64,000 nucleotides of DNA from assembly GCF_965262965.1 (NCBI RefSeq), contig NZ_OZ253573.1, forward strand, positions 1,984,001 to 2,048,000, in the 5' to 3' direction. This document shows, in pieces, positions 49,665-58,413 of this stretch; position 1 is the first letter of the stretch, and each line of letters starts with the position of its first letter. The position numbers and the translations under genes are program-made. Source of the stretch: Poriferisodalis sp965262965 (GTDB lineage Bacteria; Actinomycetota; Acidimicrobiia; Acidimicrobiales; Poriferisodalaceae). A model generated the notes under the pieces. The model was not told the DNA's origin. It was given only the letters and a program-made list of their open reading frames with translations, and made no database searches.

Positions 49665-50441
49665 CTACACGGTCAGCGCCGAGGCGAGCAGGGTTTGGGT
49701 GTAGGGGTGCTGTGGGTCGTCGAAGAGACCGCTGGCTGTTTGCTGCTCCACGATCCGGCCGGAGCGCATGACCGCGATGCGGTCTGCGAGGTGTCGGGCG
49801 ACGCCGAGGTCGTGGGTGATGAAGAGGTAGGTGAGCCCGTGGTCAGCCTTGAGCTGCTGCAGCAGGTTCAGCACACCTGCCTGTACCGAGACGTCGAGCG
49901 AAGAGGTGGGTTCGTCGAAGATGATCATCGACGGCTCCAGGATCAGCGCGCGGGCGAGCACGACCCGTTGAGCTTGGCCGCCACTGAGTTCGTGGGGGAG
50001 GCGGTCGCGCATGGCCGGGCTCAGGTCGAGCGCGGCGATCATCTCGTTGGCGCGCTGTCGTCGCTGGGACCGGTCAAGGCTGGTATGCACGCGCAGCGGT
50101 TCTTCGACTTGGCTTCCGACACGTTGACGAGGATTGAGCGCGAGCAGCGGGTTCTGGGCAACCATCTGCATGCGGCTGCGCATCCGGCGCCGGGCCTGGC
50201 CCCGCAAGCCGACGAGCTCGGTGCCGCTGAAGCGAATGCTGCCGCCGGTGGGATGAATCAGGCCGACCACGGCCTCCGCGAGCGTGGACTTGCCTGCACC
50301 CGACTCCCCCACGACCGCGAGCGTCTCGCCCTCAAGTACTTCCAAGTCGAGATCGTCGATCACCGTGACCGACCGCTTGCGGCCTGCGGCTCTGGCGCCG
50401 AACTCGACGCGAAGGCCCTGCAGCGACAGCAGCGGGGTCAC
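49665..50441 (-). CDS. Peptide/opine-type ABC transporter ATPase (OppF/DppF-like)
   Basis: The 258-residue protein has Walker A GESGAGKST, signature LSGGQAQR, Walker B MIIFDEPTS and the H-loop THD. It ends with the HPYTQTLL oligopeptide-ATPase tail. GTG 50441 overlaps the oppD stop (GTGA). It is the last gene of the operon that starts with the binding protein at 57608, and forms a heterodimer with the OppD-like ATPase. Confidence 0.93.
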   Translation of the reverse strand: MTPLLSLQGLRVEFGARAAGRKRSVTVIDDLDLEVLEGETLAVVGESGAGKSTLAEAVVGLIHPTGGSIRFSGTELVGLRGQARRRMRSRMQMVAQNPLLALNPRQRVGSQVEEPLRVHTSLDRSQRRQRANEMIAALDLSPAMRDRLPHELSGGQAQRVVLARALILEPSMIIFDEPTSSLDVSVQAGVLNLLQQLKADHGLTYLFITHDLGVARHLADRIAVMRSGRIVEQQTASGLFDDPQHPYTQTLLASALTV

Positions 50442-51367
50442 GTCGGCATCTTTGTGAGGACGCACGCTGCGGTGTGTCCGGGCTGCGCAGGGCGCAACGC
50501 AGGCTGGTCGGCGCGGCAGGCGTCGTGTGCGTAGAGGCAACGCGGCGCGAAGGCGCAGCCGGTGATCTCTGCGCGACCGTCAGGAACGCTCCCGGGAATC
50601 GACGCCAGTTCCCCGCCGACGGCCTCGGGTCGGGGAACGGACTCGAGCAACGCCTGCGTGTAGGGGTGAGTCGGGTTGCCGAGAACCTGGCTGGTGGTGC
50701 CCGTCTCGGCGATCCGGCCGGCATAGAGCACCATCACGCGGTCGCACACTCGTCGGATCGCAGCCAGATCGTGGCTGATGAGCACCACTGCGAGCTGAAG
50801 GCGGTCGCGAAGATCGGCGATGAGGTCCAGCACCTGCGCCTGGGTTGTGACGTCGAGCGCCGTGGTGGGTTCGTCGGCGATCAACAGCTGCGGCTGCTGG
50901 GCGAGAGCCAGGGCGATCACCGCCCGCTGTCTCATCCCGCCCGAGAACTCATGGGGATAGGCGTCCAGCAATCGCTCGGGCTCGGCAAGACCCACTTCGG
51001 CCAGCAGGCCGCACAGCACTTCAGGGGCGCGAGTTCCGGCGACAAGCTGGAGCTGCCGCCCGATGGTGAACACGGGATTCAGGGCAGCCCCCGGATTCTG
51101 GTAGACGAGCGAGGCCCCACCCTGCAGCGTGCCGTCAGTGGGTATCGCCTCACCGGAGAGACGCATCGCGCCGCTCACGGCCGCCGAGGCGGGAAGCAGT
51201 CCGAGCAGCGCTCGGAACAACACTGTCTTTCCGCAGCCAGACTCGCCGACAACTCCCAAGATCTCGCCTCGCTGTACCTGCAGCGACACCCCACGGACAG
51301 CGCGTACCGGTCCGGTGGGCGGGTTGAACGTGACATGCAGGTCGTCGACTTCCAGCAACGCCGTCAT
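50438..51367 (-). CDS. Peptide/opine-type ABC transporter ATPase (OppD/DppD-like)
   Basis: From ATG 51367 the protein has 309 residues: Walker A GESGCGKT, signature FSGGMRQR, Walker B LLIADEPTT and H-loop SHD. The C-terminal cysteine-bearing tail (CAFAPRCLYAHDAC) is typical of OppD/DppD and binds an iron-sulfur cluster in some homologues. Its ATG overlaps the oppC stop (ATGA). The open frame extends well upstream but that part is antisense to oppC. Confidence 0.93.
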   Translation of the reverse strand: MTALLEVDDLHVTFNPPTGPVRAVRGVSLQVQRGEILGVVGESGCGKTVLFRALLGLLPASAAVSGAMRLSGEAIPTDGTLQGGASLVYQNPGAALNPVFTIGRQLQLVAGTRAPEVLCGLLAEVGLAEPERLLDAYPHEFSGGMRQRAVIALALAQQPQLLIADEPTTALDVTTQAQVLDLIADLRDRLQLAVVLISHDLAAIRRVCDRVMVLYAGRIAETGTTSQVLGNPTHPYTQALLESVPRPEAVGGELASIPGSVPDGRAEITGCAFAPRCLYAHDACRADQPALRPAQPGHTAACVLTKMPT

Positions 51368-52293
51368 TGCTGGTCGCCTCGGGTGCGGGGATCGGTGACG
51401 TCTCGGATGACATCGCCGGCAAGGTTGAAGGCCATGGCCACGATCACGATGGCCACTCCGGCGAAGCCGGCTATCCACCATTGGCCCGACAGCACGTATT
51501 GGCGACCTTCGGAGATCATGGTTCCCCAGTCCGCTGTGGGTGGTCGGGGTCCCAGCCCGACGAAACTCAAGCCCGCTGCCGTGAGCACCGCCGCGCCCAG
51601 GTCGGCCGTCGCCTGCACCCATACGGGTGCCATGGCGTTGGGCACGATGTGCTTGGCGATGACGCGCCGGTTCGGAACACCGATGGCCCTTACCGCCTTG
51701 ATGTAAGGCCGTTCTCGCAGACTCAGCACCTGCGAGCGGACGAGCCGCGCGTACCACGGCCACCACGAGATCGCGATGGCGATAATCGTGTTTCGCAGAC
51801 TCGCGCCCAGAGCGGCCGCGACCAGCACGGCCAGCAGCAGCGGCGGGAACGCCAGAAACGTGTCGGTGATCCGCATCAGGACTTCGTCGACCCAGCGACC
51901 GAAGTACCCGGCAATCGCTCCCACCACCACACCAATCACGACCGACAGCACAACCACCCCAAGCGCCACCAGCAGCGCCGTGCGCGCCCCGAACAGCACT
52001 CGGGCAAGCACATCGCGGCCCAGATCGTCGGTGCCCATCCAGTGAGACCAGTTCGGACCCTGCAGCCGGACCGGCAGATCTGGGACGCCGCGGCCGGCTT
52101 CGGCATAGGGCGTCAGCCACGGGGCGAACACTGCCGCCAGCATGAACAGCACGACAATCACCGTCGCGGCCATACCCAACCGGCTTCGGACGAAGTGCCA
52201 CAGCGCGCTTCCCGGTGCCGCAACCCGGCTACGGGCCCGCCGCAAGCCAGAAAGTCCGAACCGGCGGGCGGGCAACTGAGACTCGGCGTCCAT
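51364..52293 (-). CDS. Peptide/opine-type ABC transporter permease (OppC/DppC-like)
   Basis: The 309-residue protein has the OppC N-terminal domain pattern (one helix, then GPNWSHWMGTDDLGRDVLARVLFGARTALLV), about six membrane helices and the EAA loop YIKAVRAIGVPNRRVIAKHIVPN. It ends coupled to oppD and starts with a one-base overlap (TGATG) with oppB. Confidence 0.94.
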   Translation of the reverse strand: MDAESQLPARRFGLSGLRRARSRVAAPGSALWHFVRSRLGMAATVIVVLFMLAAVFAPWLTPYAEAGRGVPDLPVRLQGPNWSHWMGTDDLGRDVLARVLFGARTALLVALGVVVLSVVIGVVVGAIAGYFGRWVDEVLMRITDTFLAFPPLLLAVLVAAALGASLRNTIIAIAISWWPWYARLVRSQVLSLRERPYIKAVRAIGVPNRRVIAKHIVPNAMAPVWVQATADLGAAVLTAAGLSFVGLGPRPPTADWGTMISEGRQYVLSGQWWIAGFAGVAIVIVAMAFNLAGDVIRDVTDPRTRGDQQ

Positions 52294-53315
52294 CAGCTCA
52301 GCTCCACTCGCGGATCCAAGCGCGCCTGGACGAGATCCAACAACAGATTCACCAGCACATACACGACCGTGACGGCCAGCGCTGCCGCTGTGATGACAGG
52401 GAAGTCGACTCTCACGACCGCATCGGTGAGGTACTTGCCCACTCCTGGCCAGGCGAAAACGGTCTCCACCAAGAACGCGCTCGACACCGAATACGCAAAC
52501 GTCAACCCCAGCACCGTCAGTGCTGGCAGCACGGCGTTCTTCAGGGCGAGGCGGCCGAGCACGGTGCGCCGCGGGATCTGGGCCACCGTGGCGGCCTCGA
52601 TGTAGTCGCTGCCGAGCACTTCGAGCATCGAGCCCCGGATCAGGCGAATCGTCAGACCGAGGGGATAGGCGGCCATCACCAAGACCGGCAGCACCAGATG
52701 AACTATCACGTCCGCGAAGTTCGACAAACTGCCCGACAGCACCGAGTCGATCACATAGAAACCCGTCACCTCATCGAAACTCACCGATGCGTCGGTACGG
52801 CCTGCAAGCGGCAGCCATCCCAGCTTCGATGCAAACAGCAGCTGCAGCAGAAGAGCGCTCCAGAACACCGGCATCGACACGCCCGTCACCGCGAACAGGC
52901 GAATGGACGTGTCGCTCAGGCGGCTTTGACGGGCCGCTGCCATGACCCCAGCCGGGATCCCCACGACCATCGACAGGACAGTTGCCGCGAAGGCCAACTC
53001 CAGGGTCGCCGGCAGGAATCTGCGCAGGTCCGCTGCGATGGGTCTGCGGGTGGCGAAGGACACCCCCAGGTCGCCCCGCACGAGGTCCCCCAGGTACGAC
53101 ACGTACTGCGACACCACATGGGCATCCAGGTTCAGGTCCTGTCGCACCTGTTCGACCTGCTCTGGTCGGGCCCGCGCACCGGCGTAGAGCTGGGCCGGAT
53201 CAGATGGGACGAGTCTCGAGATCACGAACGTGATCGTGACGACACCCAGGATGACAAGCAGGCTTGTCACTGCTCGACGCGTCAGGTATCTGGCCCCGAC
53301 GCTTCTGCGGCTCAC
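52293..53315 (-). CDS. Peptide/opine-type ABC transporter permease (OppB/DppB-like)
   Basis: The 340-residue protein has an N-terminal helix, then a periplasmic portion LVPSDPAQLYAGARA, GDLGVSF, and the EAA loop YIEAATVAQIPRRTVLGRLALKN near residue 260, ending VQARLDPRVEL. Six membrane helices are expected. It follows the PLP decarboxylase gene by 64 bases on the same strand. Confidence 0.94.
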   Translation of the reverse strand: MSRRSVGARYLTRRAVTSLLVILGVVTITFVISRLVPSDPAQLYAGARARPEQVEQVRQDLNLDAHVVSQYVSYLGDLVRGDLGVSFATRRPIAADLRRFLPATLELAFAATVLSMVVGIPAGVMAAARQSRLSDTSIRLFAVTGVSMPVFWSALLLQLLFASKLGWLPLAGRTDASVSFDEVTGFYVIDSVLSGSLSNFADVIVHLVLPVLVMAAYPLGLTIRLIRGSMLEVLGSDYIEAATVAQIPRRTVLGRLALKNAVLPALTVLGLTFAYSVSSAFLVETVFAWPGVGKYLTDAVVRVDFPVITAAALAVTVVYVLVNLLLDLVQARLDPRVELS

Positions 53316-53379
53316 GGCGTTCGCTGCACGTCAGCCGTCCGGATGCCTGAACTCGGCACAGCAGGGTCTTGGGTCACCG

Positions 53380-54789
53380 TCACGCGCTCTTGTCGATCAG
53401 GTCGCACACGGAGTCGATATGAGCTTCGGTGGTCCAAGTGGACCCGACAACAATTCGAGCGTAATGACGGCCATCGGCTTCCGATGCGGTGATGTAGAAG
53501 CGGCCGTCTTCGTTAACCCTCCCCACCAGGTCATCGGTGGCCTCATTGCCTTCTCGGTGGACGAATGCAACCAATGCGAACGGCGACGGAGCAATGCGCT
53601 CAAGATTGGGATGACGGTCAATGCACTCCACGATCCTGCGAGTCCACGCGACATGGCTCCGGATCAATCTGCGCAACCCCTCGGCACCGAAACTGCGAAG
53701 CACGAACCAGAGCTTCAGCGCCCTGAACGGCCGGTCCAGCGGCAGATGCCAATCCCGATAATCAATGACTTGGCCACTGGCCGAGGCCTCGTTCCGCAAA
53801 TACGGCGGCAGCACGCTGAGGGTTTCGATGAGCGGCCGCCGATCGGCAACCCACATGACCGAACAGTCAAGATTGGTGGCCAGCCACTTGTGAGGGTTGA
53901 ACGTGTAGCTGTCGACGAGTTCCAGACCGTCCTGATGGGGGCGAAACTCCTCACAGATCATCGCCGAGCCGGCATACGCAGCGTCCACGTGGTGCCAGAT
54001 CTGCTCGGTCCGAGCGATCTCTGCGATGGGACCGACCGGGTCCACCGCCGTCGTACCGGTTGTCCCGACCGTCGAGCACACGAACGTCGGCACGAGGCCG
54101 GCACGGCGGTCCGCCTCGATCGCCGCGACAAACGATTCGGGCCGGACTGCGAATTCTGCATCGGTCTCCAGCAGTCGAAGGTGCCGGTATCCGGCCATCC
54201 GGGCGCCCTTGTCGACCGACGAATGGGCCTCCTTCGACGTGTACACCACCATGTCGTCAGGGACCGTGCCGGTCCGCTTGCGGCAAACCTCGCGGGCCAC
54301 CACGAGCATCGTGTGAGTGGACGCCGACGCCCCCGACTGCAGGACGCCTCCACCGACGTCGGTGGTCTTCCATCGCTGCGGCACGCCGAGCAGGTCGACG
54401 AGCCAGTCGAGCACATGGGATTCGATCTCGGTCGCCGCGGGCGAGGAGGACCACAGCATCCCGACGACGCCGAATCCGGCGGAAGCCAATTCACCGAGCA
54501 CCGACGCCGGCGAGGACGCGGCAGGGAAATATCCGAGCCAACCCGGATGCTGCCAGTGAGCGAGTCCCGGCACCACGACACGGTCGAGATCCGCCAATAC
54601 AGCCTCGAACGGCTCCGGCTGTTCGGGTGCCCGACTGGGGAGCTTCGCACGGACTTCACCGGGCTGAACCGTCTCGCAGACAGGCCTGCTGTCGAGATTG
54701 CCCAAGTAGTCGGCGATCCAGTCCACGAGCGAGTGCCCGTGTCGCCGGAAAGCTTCAAGATCGAGCGGATCAGGCGTTGCCGGTCTCAC
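53380..54789 (-). CDS. PLP-dependent aromatic-L-amino-acid decarboxylase family protein
   Basis: The 469-residue group II decarboxylase has HWQHPGWLGYFPAASSPASVLGEL, LQSGASASTHTMLVVARE, IWHHVDAAYAG (PLP-aspartate) and NPHKWLATNLDCS with the Schiff-base lysine near residue 298. It would decarboxylate an aromatic or related amino acid to an amine and CO2. Being inside a transporter operon suggests its substrate is imported or its product handled by that transporter. It starts 12 bases after the DUF917 gene. Confidence 0.9.
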   Translation of the reverse strand: MRPATPDPLDLEAFRRHGHSLVDWIADYLGNLDSRPVCETVQPGEVRAKLPSRAPEQPEPFEAVLADLDRVVVPGLAHWQHPGWLGYFPAASSPASVLGELASAGFGVVGMLWSSSPAATEIESHVLDWLVDLLGVPQRWKTTDVGGGVLQSGASASTHTMLVVAREVCRKRTGTVPDDMVVYTSKEAHSSVDKGARMAGYRHLRLLETDAEFAVRPESFVAAIEADRRAGLVPTFVCSTVGTTGTTAVDPVGPIAEIARTEQIWHHVDAAYAGSAMICEEFRPHQDGLELVDSYTFNPHKWLATNLDCSVMWVADRRPLIETLSVLPPYLRNEASASGQVIDYRDWHLPLDRPFRALKLWFVLRSFGAEGLRRLIRSHVAWTRRIVECIDRHPNLERIAPSPFALVAFVHREGNEATDDLVGRVNEDGRFYITASEADGRHYARIVVGSTWTTEAHIDSVCDLIDKSA

Positions 54790-54801
54790 TGCTCGGTGCG
54801 C

Positions 54802-55953
54802 TCACTCAGCGCCGAATGTTCGCGGCACCTGTCGCTCGATCGGGATATAGGGCACATCGAAACCGAAATACGCGGGCCCCGATCCGTTGAGCAGTGCCGC
54901 CGGCTCGCGCATGACGTCGAGGCCGCGCATGCCCACAGCGGTTACCTCGTGGCCGACTGCGACATCGGCATTGGTGAAGCCGTGCCCACTGCCGGGATCG
55001 ACGAGTGTGACGAGGTCTGGGCTGCACACCCAAGGCTGATCATCGAGCCAAGTGACATGCGTCTCGTTCTTGAACCACGTACGCAGGCTGTGGCCCTCCC
55101 ACGCACCCGTTCCCTCGATCTCCAGCGTTCCAATCATGAAGCCGCCGGAGTCTTTCCAGTCCTTGTTCACCACCACGCCGTCGAACAACCGCCAGCCGTC
55201 GACGACCTCGAGCGCGGCCTCGACTGGATCGTCTCCGGCTTCGATCGCCTGACGGCAGGCTTTGCCGATAATCAGGCACAAAGAGAGCGTGCCCCCAACG
55301 ACGACCCGCTTCATGTCGCGTGCGATCAGCGGAGTCGACGCGATGGCGGCACCGTCGAAACTGGCAATCGCGATGTGACGGGCGATCCGCTCGAGCATGT
55401 ACGCATTGACCGTCCGTGCGACGATCACGGTATTGCCCCAGCAGTCGACAGCAGCAAACGGATCGCTCGATATTCCGTGGGCAAACGGGGTGCTCTGCAT
55501 CTCCTCCGGGACAGCTCTGCCTGAGTAGTCGCCGTCGACAATGGGGATGCCCAAGCGAGCGGCTGCAACGACGGGTCCGGGAGAATTGCTAGCGCCGAGT
55601 TCAGCTGCAACGATGCATCCGATTTCTCGTCCGAGATGTTGTGACAATTCTCGAACGGCCGCACAAAGTGTGTTTTCTTGCGGGTCTTCGTCGGCATCGA
55701 GATGCATCTCGCGCAGCAGGTCCGCGTGAACATCGGACCGCGGAGCTATGGATCCGATCTCGTACAACATGGCCGTGAGCACATCGTCGTCGATGTGATC
55801 TGCTTCGAGCCATCCAAGTGAGAGCCCGTCGTCGAGGGCCGCGGTCAATACCTTGATGCCGTGTGCGGGGTTACCCCCACCGCCGGTGCCCATGAATAGA
55901 CAGCCGACGATGAAGTCTTCGCAGTCCGCGATGGACTCCAGTGCGTGAGCCAC
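54802..55953 (-). CDS. DUF917 family protein (hydantoinase-linked/CoaX-like)
   Basis: The 383-residue protein opens DFIVGCLFMGTGGGGNP, the DUF917 glycine-rich start, and continues with DGDYSGRAVPEEMQSTPF and a C-terminal domain ending GPAYFGFDVPYIPIERQ. DUF917 proteins are found with hydantoinases and transporters and one was linked to thiohydantoin desulfurisation; the biochemical role is mostly open. It lies between the SBP and decarboxylase genes in one operon. Confidence 0.87.
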   Translation of the reverse strand: MAHALESIADCEDFIVGCLFMGTGGGGNPAHGIKVLTAALDDGLSLGWLEADHIDDDVLTAMLYEIGSIAPRSDVHADLLREMHLDADEDPQENTLCAAVRELSQHLGREIGCIVAAELGASNSPGPVVAAARLGIPIVDGDYSGRAVPEEMQSTPFAHGISSDPFAAVDCWGNTVIVARTVNAYMLERIARHIAIASFDGAAIASTPLIARDMKRVVVGGTLSLCLIIGKACRQAIEAGDDPVEAALEVVDGWRLFDGVVVNKDWKDSGGFMIGTLEIEGTGAWEGHSLRTWFKNETHVTWLDDQPWVCSPDLVTLVDPGSGHGFTNADVAVGHEVTAVGMRGLDVMREPAALLNGSGPAYFGFDVPYIPIERQVPRTFGAE

Positions 55954-55985
55954 CCGTGTTTCCCCGATTCGTAGCGACGGAAGTC

Positions 55986-57608
55986 TCAGCCCGTCGTCCG
56001 CAGCTCGTAGAACCGCACGACAGTGTTGTACGCGGGGTTCGGCACATGGCCGGTGAACTCGGCGCGCATGACTTCCACCGAGGGCACGTCCAGCATGAAC
56101 ACCGCCGCATGCTCCGCAATCAGAATCTCTTGCGCCTGCCGGAAGAGCTCGCTTGCCGCGTCTCGGTCGGTGCCGCTGATGGCATCTGCCTCGTCGATCA
56201 GTGCGTCAAACGCTTCATTGGAGTAATAGCCCAGATTGAAGAACGGCTCCTCTTCGGAATGGAATGTCGAGAACAGGAAGTCGTACGGCGTGACATAGGT
56301 CGGGAACCAGAACATCGTGAACACGTCCTGGGCTGCATCTGGGTCAGCCTGCGCCTTTTCCCAGCGTGCGTCCCACGTCAGCGGCTCCAGCTCGAGGTTG
56401 ACGCCGATGGTGCTCAGGTTCGCCTTCCAGACTTCGCCGATTTGCTGTTGCTCGGTGGTGCCGGCGTCAAAGCTGTACGTCACGGTGAGGCCGTCGGCTC
56501 CGGCGCTCTCGATGAGGTGCCGCGCCCGATCGAGATCGGTCGCAGGAATCTCAAGGTCGGGAGCGGAGCCCCAGACGGTCAGCGGCACGATGCCTCGTGC
56601 TCTGACAGCTTCGCCGCCGTAGAGCGACGCTGTGATGTCGTCGTACGGGAACGACAGCACCAAGGCTTCCCGAATCTCCGCAGAGAGCCTGCGTGTATTC
56701 AGCAGGCCAAAGAGATTGGTCATGGAAAGGCTTCGCAGGACGTCGATGTCGCTGTCCTGCTCCAGTGAGTCGTAGACATCGAAGGGGAGGTTGTAGGTGA
56801 AGTGGGCATCCCCGTTGCGAACGAGCTGCTCGGCCAGCACGGGATCCTCGATCAGCCGCATTTCGACGGTGGAGACCTGGTTGGCGGACCATCCGCCCCA
56901 GTAGTCGTCAAATCGAGCGAGCACCGTGCTGCCCGCCGGGTCGTGCCCCTCGATGGTGTACGGACCGGTGCCGCACGCGTTTCCTTCGTTGAACCAAACG
57001 GCATCGTTCCCGACCGCCGAGGGGCACAGGACGTAGACCGAGTACTGCGACGACAGGACGAGATCGAGCGGCGTGGGCCATGCGAGCGTGAAGCTGATGG
57101 TGCGCTCATCGGCGACCTCCATCCACTCGATGGGCGCCAAGATGAACGCAGCCCCGAGCCCGAGGTCGATGGTGCGCTGCAGGGAATCGCGGACTGCAGC
57201 TGCGGTCAGCGGCGTGCCGTCGTGGAACGTCACGCCTTCGCGCAGCGTAAAGGTCCATTCGGTGGCATCAGCGTTCGAAGTCCACGATTCGGCCAGGAGG
57301 CCGGTCACTTTGTCGGAGGCTTCCGGATCGGCCAGCCGGGTCAGCGTCTCGTAGAGGTTCTGGAGGATCGTGTTCTCATTGGAAAAGGCGCTCGAAGGAT
57401 CCAAGTCCCCGAACGTGTACGGGTTGGCGTAGACAAAGTTGGCGCCCGCGACGTCGGGCTCTTCGTCGACGGGCGCCGTCGTCGCGGCCTCGTCGGCAGG
57501 GGCTGGCGTGTCGGCAGTGTCGGCGTCGTCAGAGCCGCTCGAGCACCCCGCTGCGAGCAGCGCCACGGCCACTGCGATGCAGAGTTTCGTCCTGATCCTC
57601 ATGATCAT
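55986..57608 (-). CDS. Family 5 extracellular solute-binding lipoprotein (DppA/OppA-like)
   Basis: The 540-residue protein has a signal peptide with lipobox AAGC (Cys22), then an acidic linker and the SBP_bac_5 pattern ENTILQNLYETLTRL, SWTSNADATEWTFTLREGVTFHDGTPLTA and AVRDSLQRTID. It binds a peptide or related solute outside the membrane. ATG 57608 has GGGAGGAC directly upstream; earlier starts are less likely. It is the promoter-proximal gene of the operon, divergent from the Lrp gene. Confidence 0.92.
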   Translation of the reverse strand: MIMRIRTKLCIAVAVALLAAGCSSGSDDADTADTPAPADEAATTAPVDEEPDVAGANFVYANPYTFGDLDPSSAFSNENTILQNLYETLTRLADPEASDKVTGLLAESWTSNADATEWTFTLREGVTFHDGTPLTAAAVRDSLQRTIDLGLGAAFILAPIEWMEVADERTISFTLAWPTPLDLVLSSQYSVYVLCPSAVGNDAVWFNEGNACGTGPYTIEGHDPAGSTVLARFDDYWGGWSANQVSTVEMRLIEDPVLAEQLVRNGDAHFTYNLPFDVYDSLEQDSDIDVLRSLSMTNLFGLLNTRRLSAEIREALVLSFPYDDITASLYGGEAVRARGIVPLTVWGSAPDLEIPATDLDRARHLIESAGADGLTVTYSFDAGTTEQQQIGEVWKANLSTIGVNLELEPLTWDARWEKAQADPDAAQDVFTMFWFPTYVTPYDFLFSTFHSEEEPFFNLGYYSNEAFDALIDEADAISGTDRDAASELFRQAQEILIAEHAAVFMLDVPSVEVMRAEFTGHVPNPAYNTVVRFYELRTTG

Positions 57609-57911
57609 GTCCTCCCAATTCCGAACTCCCCACTCGGTCTCGATCCGGTGAGGAATCATGCGCACATATTTCGTACATTCGGCAGTTTAGAATGCAATTC
57701 CTATAGCCTAGTCGCATCAACGATCTATATTTTGCAGAATCAGTCAGATCAACTGCAAGACGTGTTCTTGCACGATCGGTCTGCCGAATGCCACCGAGGC
57801 AAACCAGCAACAGGCGCTTCGGGCCGGTCGCGTCACATATGTTGCGAGTCATTGAGATTGATGTAGAAGGGTCACGTCGGAGGCCAATGCGGTGCTCAGA
57901 CGAACGGAGGG
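57609..57911. promoter_or_regulatory. AT-rich divergent control region between the Opp operon and Lrp gene
   Basis: This 303-base gap carries no gene and is much more AT-rich than its surroundings. It includes a near-operator palindrome (listed separately) and a perfect 10-base inverted repeat, CATTCGGCAG (57675-57684) and CTGCCGAATG (57781-57790), spaced 96 bases apart. Lrp-family regulators commonly bind several sites and bend DNA in such regions, so both the operon and lrp are probably controlled here. Confidence 0.6.
57754..57772 (+). promoter_or_regulatory. Palindromic operator candidate for the Lrp regulator
   Basis: TGCAAGA and TCTTGCA are perfect 7-base arms around CGTGT. The 19-base size and position between the divergent genes fit an Lrp/AsnC binding site. 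Confidence 0.5.
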
Positions 57912-58409
57912 ATGGCTGTGCGACTGGACGACCTGGATCTTGAAATCGTCGGGATGCTCAGCGTGGACGGCAGGGCCAGCTACAGCGAGATCTCGAAGAC
58001 CGTCGGCGTTAGCGTGAGCACCGTCCGGAACCGCATCACCCAGATGCGCGAAGCGGGTGTCCTTCATCTCAACGTCTGGCTGGACCCGTACCGGTCCGGC
58101 CTCGCCATATACGCCACGCTGCTGCTCCGAGTGCGCGCAGGGCAGCTTGAGGCCGTCACCTCCAAGCTGGCGGAACTCGACGAGGTCGGCTACGTCGCGA
58201 CGCTGACCGGCGGGCACGACGTGCTCGCGGACGTCTTCTGTCGCGACGTCCCCCACCTCAGCAATCTGATTCATAGCGAAGTCCAGGCCATCGACGGTGT
58301 GGAGTCGGTGACCTCGTACCTCGTGACCGACGTCAAGTACGAATCGAACCTCAACATCCGGCGAGTCATCGACAAGTTGGGCTCCGCCGACGACGAGAGC
58401 GAACGCTGA
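57912..58409 (+). CDS. Lrp/AsnC family transcriptional regulator
   Basis: The 165-residue protein has an N-terminal helix-turn-helix (LDLEIVGMLSVDGRASYSEISKTVGVSVSTVRNRITQM) and a C-terminal RAM effector domain (AIYATLLLRV, VGYVATLTGGHDVLADVFC). It likely senses an amino acid or peptide-derived ligand and controls the divergent seven-gene operon and the M29-like gene 4 bases downstream. Confidence 0.93.
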   Translation: MAVRLDDLDLEIVGMLSVDGRASYSEISKTVGVSVSTVRNRITQMREAGVLHLNVWLDPYRSGLAIYATLLLRVRAGQLEAVTSKLAELDEVGYVATLTGGHDVLADVFCRDVPHLSNLIHSEVQAIDGVESVTSYLVTDVKYESNLNIRRVIDKLGSADDESER

Positions 58410-58413
58410 GGCC

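Noticed and set aside
53230..55524. Plus-strand open frame of 764 codons
   Set aside because: It is antisense to the PLP decarboxylase and DUF917 genes, which have strong motifs; the long open frame is a GC effect.
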